A stretch of DNA of 64,000 bases, from the NCBI RefSeq assembly GCF_000764185.1, contig NZ_JQEC01000002.1, positions 1 through 64,000 on the forward strand, read 5' to 3'. Positions within the stretch are counted from its first letter, which is position 1; the number at the start of each line of letters is the position of its first letter. Below the pieces are notes generated by a model, which saw only the letters and a program-made list of their open reading frames with translations, did not search any database and had not been told where the DNA came from. Positions 30,139-39,377 of the stretch are shown here, piece by piece. This stretch comes from Colwellia psychrerythraea. Its GTDB lineage: Bacteria; Pseudomonadota; Gammaproteobacteria; Enterobacterales; Alteromonadaceae. The position numbers and the translations under genes were made by a program.

Positions 30139-30155
30139 AGCATTTGTTGTGCCAA
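30139..30155 (-). promoter_or_regulatory. Sigma-54 (RpoN) -24/-12 promoter of the PEP-CTERM gene
   Basis: On the minus strand 30155-30139 reads TTGGCACAACAAATGCT, with GG and GC ten bases apart. The only differences from TTGGCACG-N4-TTGC are an A after CAC and an A for the first T of TTGC. A start about 12 bases downstream of the GC would leave a leader of roughly 40 bases before ATG 30087. Exosortase systems with PrsK/PrsR commonly use sigma-54 promoters, which fits. Confidence 0.75.
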
Positions 30156-30276
30156 GTTTAAGTTTTTATTTATTTTCGTTATAAAACAACACTTAACGTA
30201 TGGCATACTTTATGCGGTTAACAATCAAATAACAGATTGTAAAATTTACTGACAGTTATTATTCAACATTCTAACT

Positions 30277-33078
30277 CTATTGTGACTTATCTACTTGTTG
30301 TCTTAATTTAGCAATCTTCACATTTAGTTTACTATCATGTGCACTTAAGCCCGTGAGGATGACTTTAGCTTGTTCTGGGCTATTCACAGCAATATAGGCT
30401 TCAGCCAAACTGACTTTAGCACTAACATCTTTTGAGCCTTTATTTATAACTTTATTAAGTACCTCGATACCTTGTATATAACGTTTGTTAGCGACTAAAA
30501 TTACGCCATAACTTTCCAATATAGAATTGTTATCTGGGGCTAAAGTAAGTGCTTTTTCTATGTTGAGCTGCGCGTTATTCAAGTCACTACTCTGGTATTG
30601 CTGCCAAGCAAGGTTATTTAATGCGGGAACATTATTGGGTTGTGCGGCAACAACCTCTTCATAAGTTTTAATAATTTTAGCTGAGTTGCTATTGTCGATA
30701 TTGTTAAAACCATAAAGCTCCGCAAGGAGCATTCTCACTCTATTATCACTCGATTCATTAACAAGGTACTGTTCAAGTACAGTCTCAGCCTCACTGCCTT
30801 GCTTAGCAAATTGTAATGCTCTCGCTAAGTTAATGGCATTACCACTTCTAGGTGTTTGTTGATAGATATCGCTATATAGCTCAATTGCTTGAGGGTATGC
30901 TTTCTCTTGCATCGCGGCTTTTGCCTTTGTCGCCATGACTAAATAGTTACTGATACCATTAGCCTCAAGTACTTGTAATTGCTGTTTTGCCGCCTGAATA
31001 TTATTATTAGCTAGCTCAAGGTAAGCCAACATTATCATCAAGTTACTATCATGAGGAAAATCGATATTGGCAACTCTAGTCATTGTTAACGCTTGTGGGT
31101 ATTGTTTCAATTTATCTAACACACTTATATATCCAACTCGAATAATATAACTTCTAGGTTGAACTTTGATAGCTTGGTCATAAGTTGATAACGCCTCTTC
31201 AAACTGACGCCCCTGCTGATAGCTCTCAGCTAATACGGACCAATAACGAGCTGGTAAATTTTTCTCGAGCTTAATTGACTCTAATAACTCAATAGCTTCA
31301 GCTATTTGACCGCTAATGCGTAAATTTTGAGCTAAACCGATAACAAGATTTTTATGAACCACTTTGTCGTTAAGTTTACTTTGATCATTTAATGCACTTA
31401 AGAATGAAATGGCTTGGGTAGCCTTATCCTCTCTTGCTTGTAATACACTATATCGACGAATAGCGTTATGATGATTGGGATTACGTTCGATAACTTGTTT
31501 GAAGCCAGAAATTGCCTTGCTCATTTCCTTATTATAAGCGGCAACCGATGCTAAATTATATAGCGCGCTAATACTGTCAGGTTCTAACCTCAGCGCTTGT
31601 TGAAAGTACCCTTTAGCTTCAGCCACCTTTTCCAACTGCATAGCAATAAGACCACTTAAGATATTTCCCGACACTTGATAACTTTCTGACATTAACCACT
31701 TGTTTGCAATAGCTTGTGCTTTAACGATTTCACTGCCATTAATATACTGGCGTGCCAAGGCGAACTCTGTATCGTGCAGACTAGGATCAATACTAAGTGC
31801 ATGTTCTAACGACTTAACCCCTGATAAGTCTCGCTGACTTAATAGCAGTGCACCACGTTGAACTTGTATATTTGCATTACGAGGTGAGACCTGTGTCGCT
31901 TTATTTAACAGCGATTGCGCGCTAGCAAAATCTCCTGCTTTCATTAACTCAGAACTGGTGATTTGTAATAAGTCCGCATCACTATCGCTATTTTTTATTG
32001 CATTTAATTTAGCTACAGATGAAGAAATATCATCGGTGTGACCCAGTTTTATTTTTATTGATAACAAAATTACGTTGATAGGATGTGTTGCGGGTAACAT
32101 ACTCTCTAATCCGATCAAATAGTCATACGCTTGCTCCATTTCATCAAGTTTATAAGAGCTAATGCCAGCAATCATCTTAGCAATAACATAACTTTCATCC
32201 AAGCCAAGCGCTTGACTAGCAAGCTCCCTCGCTTCAATATAGTTACCATGTTGGTATTCAATTTGAGCTTTATATTGCAAGGCAAGTGCTGAATTTTTAA
32301 AAACCTTTAATAAGCCATCATTTACCTTACTTGCCTGCTCGAATTCCCCTGCCTTAATTAAGGTATTAACCTGAAAAAACTTGATATTATAATCAAGTGG
32401 GTAAGCCGTTAAATAATCAGTAAACGCAGTATTTGCTTGCTCATAATTACTCAGGGCAAAATGTAAATACCCTTGCAATAACGAGGCTTCTGAAAAATCA
32501 CTGTGCTCGGTCAACAAACGAGTATTCACTTGTAGAGCTTGTGTAAAGTTTCTTTCAATATACAAAAGATAAGCTTGAGATAACTGACTAAAAGGTAAAG
32601 TAGGATTAATCGCAGCAGCTTGAGCAAAATAATCTTGCGCTTTAGATATTTCACTATTTGCAAGCGTACTAATGCCAGCATAACTTAGCAAGGTTTGGTA
32701 GATCTCGTCATTAAGTTCGCCACTTAATGCAACTAACTGCTCAACCTTCTTAGGTTTATTGAGACGAGATTTTACCTGTGCTAAAAGCATTGCGGTTTGA
32801 GCATGTTCGGCGCCAAGCTCTACTGCACGGTCTAACTCTTTTTCTGCACTAATATAATTACCCTGTTTGAGATATGCTGTACCTAAACCCAAGCGAGCAT
32901 CTGCATTTTTAGAATCTAATCGAACCGCATTTTTATAATCTATTATTGCATTAGCTAACTTTCCTTGTTGGCTATATTGATTGGCACTAGCAACTAATTG
33001 CTCTGGCGTTTTTTGCTCACTACAAGCCGTTAAGTTAAGTGCTAACGTTATAGCAGATGTTAGTATTATTTTATTCAT
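30277..33078 (-). CDS. prsT: PEP-CTERM system TPR-repeat lipoprotein (PrsT-like), copy 1
   Basis: The 933-residue protein starts with a short lipoprotein signal (lipobox LTAC, Cys19). It consists almost entirely of TPR helices, for example GKLANAIIDYKNAVRLDSKN and ADARLGLGTAYLKQGNYISA near the start. The length, lipidation and TPR array match the PrsT family found only with exosortase systems, thought to help export or assembly of surface material. It is similar in plan to its upstream neighbour (copy 2), suggesting tandem duplication and divergence. A terminator between the two copies implies separate transcripts. Confidence 0.88.
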   Translation of the reverse strand: MNKIILTSAITLALNLTACSEQKTPEQLVASANQYSQQGKLANAIIDYKNAVRLDSKNADARLGLGTAYLKQGNYISAEKELDRAVELGAEHAQTAMLLAQVKSRLNKPKKVEQLVALSGELNDEIYQTLLSYAGISTLANSEISKAQDYFAQAAAINPTLPFSQLSQAYLLYIERNFTQALQVNTRLLTEHSDFSEASLLQGYLHFALSNYEQANTAFTDYLTAYPLDYNIKFFQVNTLIKAGEFEQASKVNDGLLKVFKNSALALQYKAQIEYQHGNYIEARELASQALGLDESYVIAKMIAGISSYKLDEMEQAYDYLIGLESMLPATHPINVILLSIKIKLGHTDDISSSVAKLNAIKNSDSDADLLQITSSELMKAGDFASAQSLLNKATQVSPRNANIQVQRGALLLSQRDLSGVKSLEHALSIDPSLHDTEFALARQYINGSEIVKAQAIANKWLMSESYQVSGNILSGLIAMQLEKVAEAKGYFQQALRLEPDSISALYNLASVAAYNKEMSKAISGFKQVIERNPNHHNAIRRYSVLQAREDKATQAISFLSALNDQSKLNDKVVHKNLVIGLAQNLRISGQIAEAIELLESIKLEKNLPARYWSVLAESYQQGRQFEEALSTYDQAIKVQPRSYIIRVGYISVLDKLKQYPQALTMTRVANIDFPHDSNLMIMLAYLELANNNIQAAKQQLQVLEANGISNYLVMATKAKAAMQEKAYPQAIELYSDIYQQTPRSGNAINLARALQFAKQGSEAETVLEQYLVNESSDNRVRMLLAELYGFNNIDNSNSAKIIKTYEEVVAAQPNNVPALNNLAWQQYQSSDLNNAQLNIEKALTLAPDNNSILESYGVILVANKRYIQGIEVLNKVINKGSKDVSAKVSLAEAYIAVNSPEQAKVILTGLSAHDSKLNVKIAKLRQQVDKSQ

Positions 33079-33172
33079 GATAAATCCTTTAATGAAATTT
33101 GAGACTTCTGCTTTATTGTTATATAACTATTAAGCGCTTCTATCGGCTAAACTTAGCAAACATTACAAAACG

Positions 33173-33200
33173 AAAACGACTGCAAAAGCAGTCGTTTTAT
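33173..33200 (-). terminator. Rho-independent terminator after PrsT-like copy 2
   Basis: The stem AAAACGACTGC / GCAGTCGTTTT closes on four A residues between the two TPR lipoprotein genes. Both arms end in A/T runs so that termination on the minus strand is plausible. Confidence 0.8.
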
Positions 33201-33215
33201 ATCTAACCTAAAGAA

Positions 33216-35960
33216 TTATAATTGTGCTTGTAACTCAGATTTTTTCTTAATTTGTTCATCTGTTTGTGGGGTGGTTTTGCTTAATAAGTCTTTTGCTTCA
33301 TTGACTCGACTATTCGCAATCAGTGCTTCAACATAATTAAGCTGGATATCAACATCCTGACCTTTAGCCAAATCAAAAGCGATATTAGCATATTTTAATG
33401 CCCCTCTTTTATCACCAGAGTTGAGCAACACTTTACCATAAGTATCCGCTATGTTGGGAATATGAGGCGCTAATGCAAAAGCTTCTTTAGCGTGCATTAA
33501 GGCTTTATCCACTTTATTCTGCTCTAGATACAACCAGGCTAAATTATTATGCGCGATAATGTTTTTTGGTTGCTTTATAACAATGTCTTCATACACAATA
33601 ATGGCTTTATTGGTATCACTTTCTAAATGAAGGCCCGCCAGCATAGTTTTAATTCGGTTTTCATTTGGGTTAATGGTTAAATAATGCTCTAGCATTTTAA
33701 CGGCTTTTGCTTCCTCTTTATTACCCATATAAGCAGCCACTGCATACACCACATTTTGACTGCTCGGGTATACTTGGTATAACTGATTTAACTTTGGTAT
33801 AGCTTGCACATAGTTTTCTTCTAATAAGAAAATTCTGCCCAAAAAACCCTGCTTTAAAGCATCATTGATATTGCTAACCGCTAAAATTTTATAAAGAGTT
33901 TTAGCCGGAGTTATTTGCTTGCTATTAAGCAGTAATTGCATTTTAACCAACTGTAGTATTAAATTATCTTTATGATAATCCAAACCACGTTGCACTACAT
34001 TTAACGCGCGCTCATTATTACCATTGCTGGCATGTAAATCTGCCAATAACACTACCGGCTCTATATGATATGGACTTGCCTTTAACCAACTTTCTAATAA
34101 TGATTTAACTTTCTTATTATCATTTTGTTTCTTGTAGCTAAACGCAAGCAATTGCCAATAACGTTTTGGTAGTTTAGGTGTCTCAGCTAAGGAAATAAGC
34201 AAATTATCAGCCTGTTTGTACTGTCCTAAGCTCACCATAGCTTCGGCAACTAATATGGCTTTTTTAATATCACTTTTATCTAGCTGGTAGGCAGCCTGTA
34301 GGGTACCCAGCGCCATTTCATTTCGGTACACACCAAAGTAATGTCTCAAAACTTTATTATTGCTCGGCGCCAATGCAATTAAATAGTCAACTCGTTGTTT
34401 ACTCAACACTTCGTTTTTTTGTTGGCGAGCTATTCTTAGCTGTTCTGTCAGTGCAAAGAGATTATCAGGTTCTATGGTTAAGCTTTGTTCTAATGCCTGC
34501 TCAGCGTCTTCATATTTTTTCTCTTTAATGGCAATGCTCGCTATTAAGTTATACCCGCCGGCTTTTTCAGGGTACTCCTGCCGCCATTTAGTCGCTATTT
34601 CGTGGGCTTTTTTAATGTCATTACCCTGTAGGGCGGCATAAGCTAATGCTAATTCAGCCTCAATAAATTTAGGATCTAACTTAACCGCATCTTGTAAATT
34701 TTGAATACCTGATGGATCATTCATCATCAACTTTAAAATACCTTGTCTAGCATTCTCACCAGCATCCTTTAGGGTGGTACTCTCATTTTGCACGAGTAAT
34801 TTTCTTGCTTCACTCGTTGCGCCTAACTCTAATAATTTATAACTCAACGAGGTCATAAATTGAGCATCTCCACCTTGGTTTGCCTCAAAATCACCAACGG
34901 TTGCACTTATTTCATCAATTAAGCCAAGCTCTAATTGAGTAACAGCTAACATACGTCTAGCCTGATGATCTTTGGGTAAGTATTTAACAACCGAAGTTAA
35001 ATGATGGTGACTCTGCTGCCAGTTTTTTATATAAAATGCACTAGCCCCTGCTACTAACTTTAAATTAAATTGATTAAAGTTTGCCGACAATGCCATTTCT
35101 GCATGTTCACTAGCCTTATCAAACGCTTTACCATTAAATGCCACCATAGCTTTAATATAATGTGCGAAAGGTTGGTTAGGAATTCTTTTCAATATGCCAT
35201 CGGCAAGCTTTTCGGCCTGCTCATATTGTTCAGATTTAAGAAATGCATCTGCTAATAATAATTGCACGATGCCAGAACGAGGCTGTAAATTTAAGTATTG
35301 CTTAAAACTCAATGCAGCTTGGTCATAATCTTTAGTCACCATAGAGACCTGACCTTGCAACATAATTGCATCGACCTGTTGTGCATCTATGGTTAAAACA
35401 CGCAAAATGAGTGTTTTAACTTCATCATAATTATTTTCTGATAACTGCAGGTAGGCCAAAGCCAGCATACTATATAAACTTTGTTTGCTAAGAGTCTCTG
35501 CTAATGAAGCACTTTCTTTAGCAATGTCAACTTCCTCACTTCGCAGTGAGGCTAACGTTTTATAAGCTAAATAATGACTTTGTTCTTCATTGGCAAGTTT
35601 TGCTGCTTTATCACTTAATGCTAAAACATCAGCATCACTATCAGTTAATGTATATGCTCTAGCAAGCAAAGGGATAACTTTATTTGCAGCATAATCAAGT
35701 TGGTGTGCTCGTTCTAGTTCTTTAACTGCCGAAACTCCGTCACCTAAATTTAAATAAGTACGACCTAATAAAAACCGAGCTTCCGCATTTTTGTTATCGC
35801 CTCTAATTGCGTTTTTCAGTTCTATAATGCTTTCGTTGACTTTATTTTCATTTAGATAACTTTTAGCATTGGCCAAATGAGATTCAACAGAGACCTGTTC
35901 ACTACAGGCTGTTACCGCTAGAGCGATGCTTAAACATAGAGAGGCTTTTACAAATTTCAT
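33216..35960 (-). CDS. prsT: PEP-CTERM system TPR-repeat lipoprotein (PrsT-like), copy 2
   Basis: The 914-residue protein has a lipoprotein signal (lipobox VTAC, about Cys19). A continuous array of TPR units follows, beginning NKVNESIIELKNAIRGDNKN and ending near QTDEQIKKKSELQAQL. Its N-terminal 90 residues align closely with copy 1 by eye (ACSEQ, then IxxxKNAIRxDxKNAxAR). The downstream parts differ more. One copy may be specialised for a different cargo or polymer. It lies between the wecBC fusion gene and copy 1, each separated by a terminator. Confidence 0.86.
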   Translation of the reverse strand: MKFVKASLCLSIALAVTACSEQVSVESHLANAKSYLNENKVNESIIELKNAIRGDNKNAEARFLLGRTYLNLGDGVSAVKELERAHQLDYAANKVIPLLARAYTLTDSDADVLALSDKAAKLANEEQSHYLAYKTLASLRSEEVDIAKESASLAETLSKQSLYSMLALAYLQLSENNYDEVKTLILRVLTIDAQQVDAIMLQGQVSMVTKDYDQAALSFKQYLNLQPRSGIVQLLLADAFLKSEQYEQAEKLADGILKRIPNQPFAHYIKAMVAFNGKAFDKASEHAEMALSANFNQFNLKLVAGASAFYIKNWQQSHHHLTSVVKYLPKDHQARRMLAVTQLELGLIDEISATVGDFEANQGGDAQFMTSLSYKLLELGATSEARKLLVQNESTTLKDAGENARQGILKLMMNDPSGIQNLQDAVKLDPKFIEAELALAYAALQGNDIKKAHEIATKWRQEYPEKAGGYNLIASIAIKEKKYEDAEQALEQSLTIEPDNLFALTEQLRIARQQKNEVLSKQRVDYLIALAPSNNKVLRHYFGVYRNEMALGTLQAAYQLDKSDIKKAILVAEAMVSLGQYKQADNLLISLAETPKLPKRYWQLLAFSYKKQNDNKKVKSLLESWLKASPYHIEPVVLLADLHASNGNNERALNVVQRGLDYHKDNLILQLVKMQLLLNSKQITPAKTLYKILAVSNINDALKQGFLGRIFLLEENYVQAIPKLNQLYQVYPSSQNVVYAVAAYMGNKEEAKAVKMLEHYLTINPNENRIKTMLAGLHLESDTNKAIIVYEDIVIKQPKNIIAHNNLAWLYLEQNKVDKALMHAKEAFALAPHIPNIADTYGKVLLNSGDKRGALKYANIAFDLAKGQDVDIQLNYVEALIANSRVNEAKDLLSKTTPQTDEQIKKKSELQAQL

Positions 35961-36049
35961 GTCGAATTTCCTGTTGCTGTTATCATTATTATTGAACGAG
36001 TACTGTAAAGTACTGCATTAGCAATTTAGCCTTAAAACTAACAAACAAT

Positions 36050-36083
36050 AAAGCCCATTAACAATTAAGCTAATGGGCTTTAT
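36050..36083 (-). terminator. Rho-independent terminator after the wecB-wecC fusion gene
   Basis: AAAGCCCATTA pairs with TAATGGGCTTT around a loop of about ten bases, immediately after the stop at 36086 on the minus strand. The T run after the stem is short. Confidence 0.75.
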
Positions 36084-36085
36084 TT

Positions 36086-38368
36086 TTAAGCTCTGGTATT
36101 GAGCAGCTGAGTCGATACACTCAAGTTGTTATAACATTCGTGATCTGTCACTAAGATAAGTACATCTGCCCAATTATCAATATCGCTAATAGTTTCTTGG
36201 CCTGCACAATGCCAGTTTGGCACAAATGGATCATGGTAATTTACTTCAACACCCGCTTTGTTAAAATGCTCAAGAATGGCATCAGCAGGGGATTCTCGAC
36301 AATCATCAACATTGGCTTTGTATGCGACACCAAGAATACCTACTTTTTTACCCACTAAGCCACCTTTAGTATCGCCTAATAATGCTAGTGCTTGCTCGGC
36401 AACAATGCTTGGACGTTTATCATTTATAGTACGTGCTAAACGAACAAATTCGCCAGCCGTAGTATTTTCAACTAAGAACCAAGGGTCAATTGGAATACAG
36501 TGTCCACCTACTCCTGGTCCTGGCGTTAATACATTCACTCTTGGATGACGGTTAGCTAAACGAATAACTTCATAAACATCAACTTCAAGCTCTGCACAAA
36601 TTTGTGATAATTCATTAGCAAAAGCAATGCCCACATCACGCGAGGTATTTTCAACTAATTTAATGCACTCTGCAGTAGTTAAGTCTGTTAAAAATACTTC
36701 ACCTTTAACAAAACTTTGGTAAACCGTTTTAACTTTTTGCTGTGCAATGGAGTTCGCTGCACCTATGATCCTATCGTTGTGTACAAGCTCATGTAAGGTT
36801 TGTCCCGGAATAGCACGTTCTGGACAGTGAACAACATCAATAGTTAAACCAGCATCCGTGAAACGTTGTGCTACCGCTAAACTAGTTTGCGGCGAAATTG
36901 TTGACTCAATAATAACCGTTTGGCCGTTTTTAGCCACTTTAGCAATAGCATCAACTGCACTAAATACATAACTACGATCACAGCTATTATTTTTGTGCGG
37001 AGTCGGCACCGCTACTAAGTAAGTTTCACTTGAAGGGATTTCAGTACTAGCGATTAAGAACCCCTGTGAAACCACCTTGGTAATAAGCTCTGGCAAACCA
37101 GCTTCATCAAACGGACATTCCGCTTTATTAATGGCCGCCACTTTATCGCTATTTAAATCAACACCTGTCACCTTGTAACCAGCTTCAGCTAATAAACTGG
37201 CAATAGGTAAACCCATATAGCCCATACCGATAACACTTAAAGTTTCGTTCTTAGCTATAATTTCCGCATCAAGGGTACTTGGTACTGAATTAGTAATAAT
37301 ATCGAGAATAGTTTCAGCAACATGACCATCACCAAAAGGATTATCCCAATTAAAGCTATCCACATCACTGGCAAGCCACTTCTCTGCTGCGGCCAAAGCT
37401 TTATCAGCATCACGGCCAACTAATACGTTAGCACCCACTTCAATAGATTCTGGTCGTTCAGTATTTTCACGTAGGGTAATACAAGGTACGCCTAATAAAC
37501 AAGCTTCCTCTTGAATGCCACCTGAATCAGTTAAAATCAATTGCGCGTGTTTTTGTAATTGAATGAAGTCTAGGTAACCAACAGGTGGAGTTAGTTTTAA
37601 GTAACTTGGTAATTCAATAGAAAACTCTTTCAATTTAGCTTGAGTTCTTGGGTGGATTGGCCAAACAATTGTTTGACTGTATTTGTCATGTAACTTATCA
37701 AATAATGCTAATAACTCTAATAAATTCGCCATAACATCAACATTCGAAGCTCGATGAGCGGTAACTAAGAAAAACTCACCTGAAGAGACACCTAAATCAG
37801 CCAAAATACTACTAGTGCTGGCTGAAATATCTAAATGCTGAAATAAAGAATCGGAAACAGTATTACCAACAGTAAAAATTTTATCACCATCAATTCCTTC
37901 TTTCGCCAAAATAGCATGTTGATTTGGACCTACGGCAAATAAGTACTCACTCATGTGATCCGTAAGTATACGGTTAGTTTCCTCTGGCATGCTGCGATCA
38001 TAACTACGTAAACCGGCTTCAATATGACCTACCTTAATGTCTAACTTAGATGCAGCTAGTGCACCCGCTAATACCGTATTAGTATCGCCTTGTACTAAAA
38101 CCACATCAGGCTTTTCTTGTAACAAAATGGGTTCCATTTCAATCAAAATATTACCCGTTTGATTGCTATGTAAACCCGAGCCAACACCCAAATTATAATC
38201 TGGCGCTGGTAGCTCTAATTCTTTGAAGAAAATACTATCCATCTCTTGCGAATAATGCTGATTTGAATGGATAATAAAATAGGCAATACCACGTTTTTTA
38301 CATTCACGGATAACGGGTGCCATTTTGATTATTTCTGGGCGAGTGCCAACGATAATCCCTATTTTCAT
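36086..38368 (-). CDS. Fused UDP-GlcNAc 2-epimerase and UDP-ManNAc dehydrogenase (WecB-WecC fusion)
   Basis: One 760-residue polypeptide carries two consecutive enzymes of UDP-ManNAcA synthesis. Residues 1 to about 370 are the epimerase: GTRPEIIKMAPVI, HIEAGLRSYDRSMPEETNR, and DSGGIQEEACLLG. Residues about 377-760 are the dehydrogenase: Rossmann motif VIGMGYMGLPIASLLAEAGY, PERAIPG, and the catalytic Cys624 in GPGVGGHCIPIDPW. In E. coli these are separate proteins of about 376 and 420 residues, so both halves are close to full length. UDP-ManNAcA is a precursor of surface polysaccharide. The gene lies alone between the hydrolase genes and PrsT-like copy 2. Confidence 0.92.
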   Translation of the reverse strand: MKIGIIVGTRPEIIKMAPVIRECKKRGIAYFIIHSNQHYSQEMDSIFFKELELPAPDYNLGVGSGLHSNQTGNILIEMEPILLQEKPDVVLVQGDTNTVLAGALAASKLDIKVGHIEAGLRSYDRSMPEETNRILTDHMSEYLFAVGPNQHAILAKEGIDGDKIFTVGNTVSDSLFQHLDISASTSSILADLGVSSGEFFLVTAHRASNVDVMANLLELLALFDKLHDKYSQTIVWPIHPRTQAKLKEFSIELPSYLKLTPPVGYLDFIQLQKHAQLILTDSGGIQEEACLLGVPCITLRENTERPESIEVGANVLVGRDADKALAAAEKWLASDVDSFNWDNPFGDGHVAETILDIITNSVPSTLDAEIIAKNETLSVIGMGYMGLPIASLLAEAGYKVTGVDLNSDKVAAINKAECPFDEAGLPELITKVVSQGFLIASTEIPSSETYLVAVPTPHKNNSCDRSYVFSAVDAIAKVAKNGQTVIIESTISPQTSLAVAQRFTDAGLTIDVVHCPERAIPGQTLHELVHNDRIIGAANSIAQQKVKTVYQSFVKGEVFLTDLTTAECIKLVENTSRDVGIAFANELSQICAELEVDVYEVIRLANRHPRVNVLTPGPGVGGHCIPIDPWFLVENTTAGEFVRLARTINDKRPSIVAEQALALLGDTKGGLVGKKVGILGVAYKANVDDCRESPADAILEHFNKAGVEVNYHDPFVPNWHCAGQETISDIDNWADVLILVTDHECYNNLSVSTQLLNTRA

Positions 38369-38516
38369 TTTTCTTCCTTATGTTTCTTAATTAGCGTTAT
38401 TAATTTAGCTTTATTGATTAAGAGGGTGAATACTTATTTTATTGTGCAATTGTAAAGCATTTTATTGATGCAAGTAACAGCAGTTAAGAAAATTCCTTAA
38501 CGATCTATTAACTTTT

Positions 38517-39377
38517 TTATTTGACTAAAGCCCTACAGACTAATTTAACCAGCTGATTCTGCTTATCTCGTTGAGAAAAAGTATGATCTGTCTGACTAAT
38601 TGTTTGCACATCAATAGTATCTCTAGCCGTTATATCACGCCAATGCTTATTACTTTTAACTAATAACTTAAATTCATCTGCGGTTAAATCATTACCACTG
38701 AGCATGATATTACATTTTCCGGTAAACTCATCTAACCCCTGTAGCATTTGTGTTACGAAGTTGTCCGCCGTGTTAGTATTTTGACTGACTTGACTCTGCT
38801 TATGAAAACTTTTAATTTCACCAAATGCCATCTTCCCTTTAACCTTGCCTGACAATAGTTTATGCCAAAAATCTTTACTCACAATACGTTTAATATAATA
38901 GGATCGTAGGTAAGTTTTGGCAGCTGTATGTGTCTGCCTTACCCAGGGGTTCACCAAAAATAAATGCTTTATTTTATCTTGCTGGGCAGTTTCATTGAGG
39001 TAAAGTAAAATAGCTGATGCTGCATCACATAATCCCCATAAAGCCAAATCAGTAATATCATCATGGCGTTGTTTAAAGGTATCAATAGCAGCACTAATGT
39101 CATTTTTAACGTTAGTAAAAGGGCTAATCTCCCCCTCACTATCACCAGCTCCAGTATAATCAAAGCGAAATACGGTAATCCCCCGCTTTGCTAGGGCTCT
39201 TGCTAAATAAACAAACAGCCGGTGACTACCAACACGCGTTTGTGGGCCGCCTACAACGATGATCAAACCTTTTTTAGCTTGTGTTTTATCACTTGGCAAA
39301 GCTTCAACCATAGGTAAATGTTCTATAGCAATTAACTGTTTTCCATTACTATTAAAAATAACCCCTTGCTCAATCAT
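38517..39377 (-). CDS. Exosortase A system-associated hydrolase 1 (alpha/beta hydrolase)
   Basis: The 286-residue alpha/beta hydrolase matches the exosortase-associated type 1 family: IIVVGGPQTRVGSHRLFVYL at about 39-58, then FRFDYTGAGDSEGE. The nucleophile elbow reads WGLCDAASA (Cys117), so the usual serine is replaced by cysteine. A late His (QTDHTF) may complete the triad. The substrate is unknown; the neighbouring acyl carrier protein suggests acyl-thioester chemistry. Its start overlaps the stop of hydrolase 2 by one base, so the pair is translationally coupled. Confidence 0.87.
   Translation of the reverse strand: MIEQGVIFNSNGKQLIAIEHLPMVEALPSDKTQAKKGLIIVVGGPQTRVGSHRLFVYLARALAKRGITVFRFDYTGAGDSEGEISPFTNVKNDISAAIDTFKQRHDDITDLALWGLCDAASAILLYLNETAQQDKIKHLFLVNPWVRQTHTAAKTYLRSYYIKRIVSKDFWHKLLSGKVKGKMAFGEIKSFHKQSQVSQNTNTADNFVTQMLQGLDEFTGKCNIMLSGNDLTADEFKLLVKSNKHWRDITARDTIDVQTISQTDHTFSQRDKQNQLVKLVCRALVK

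Noticed and set aside
38483-38500. Short GTTAAG/CTTAAC hairpin upstream of the wecB-wecC fusion as a terminator of hydrolase 1
   Set aside because: Six weak base pairs and no T run; could be chance in AT-rich DNA.
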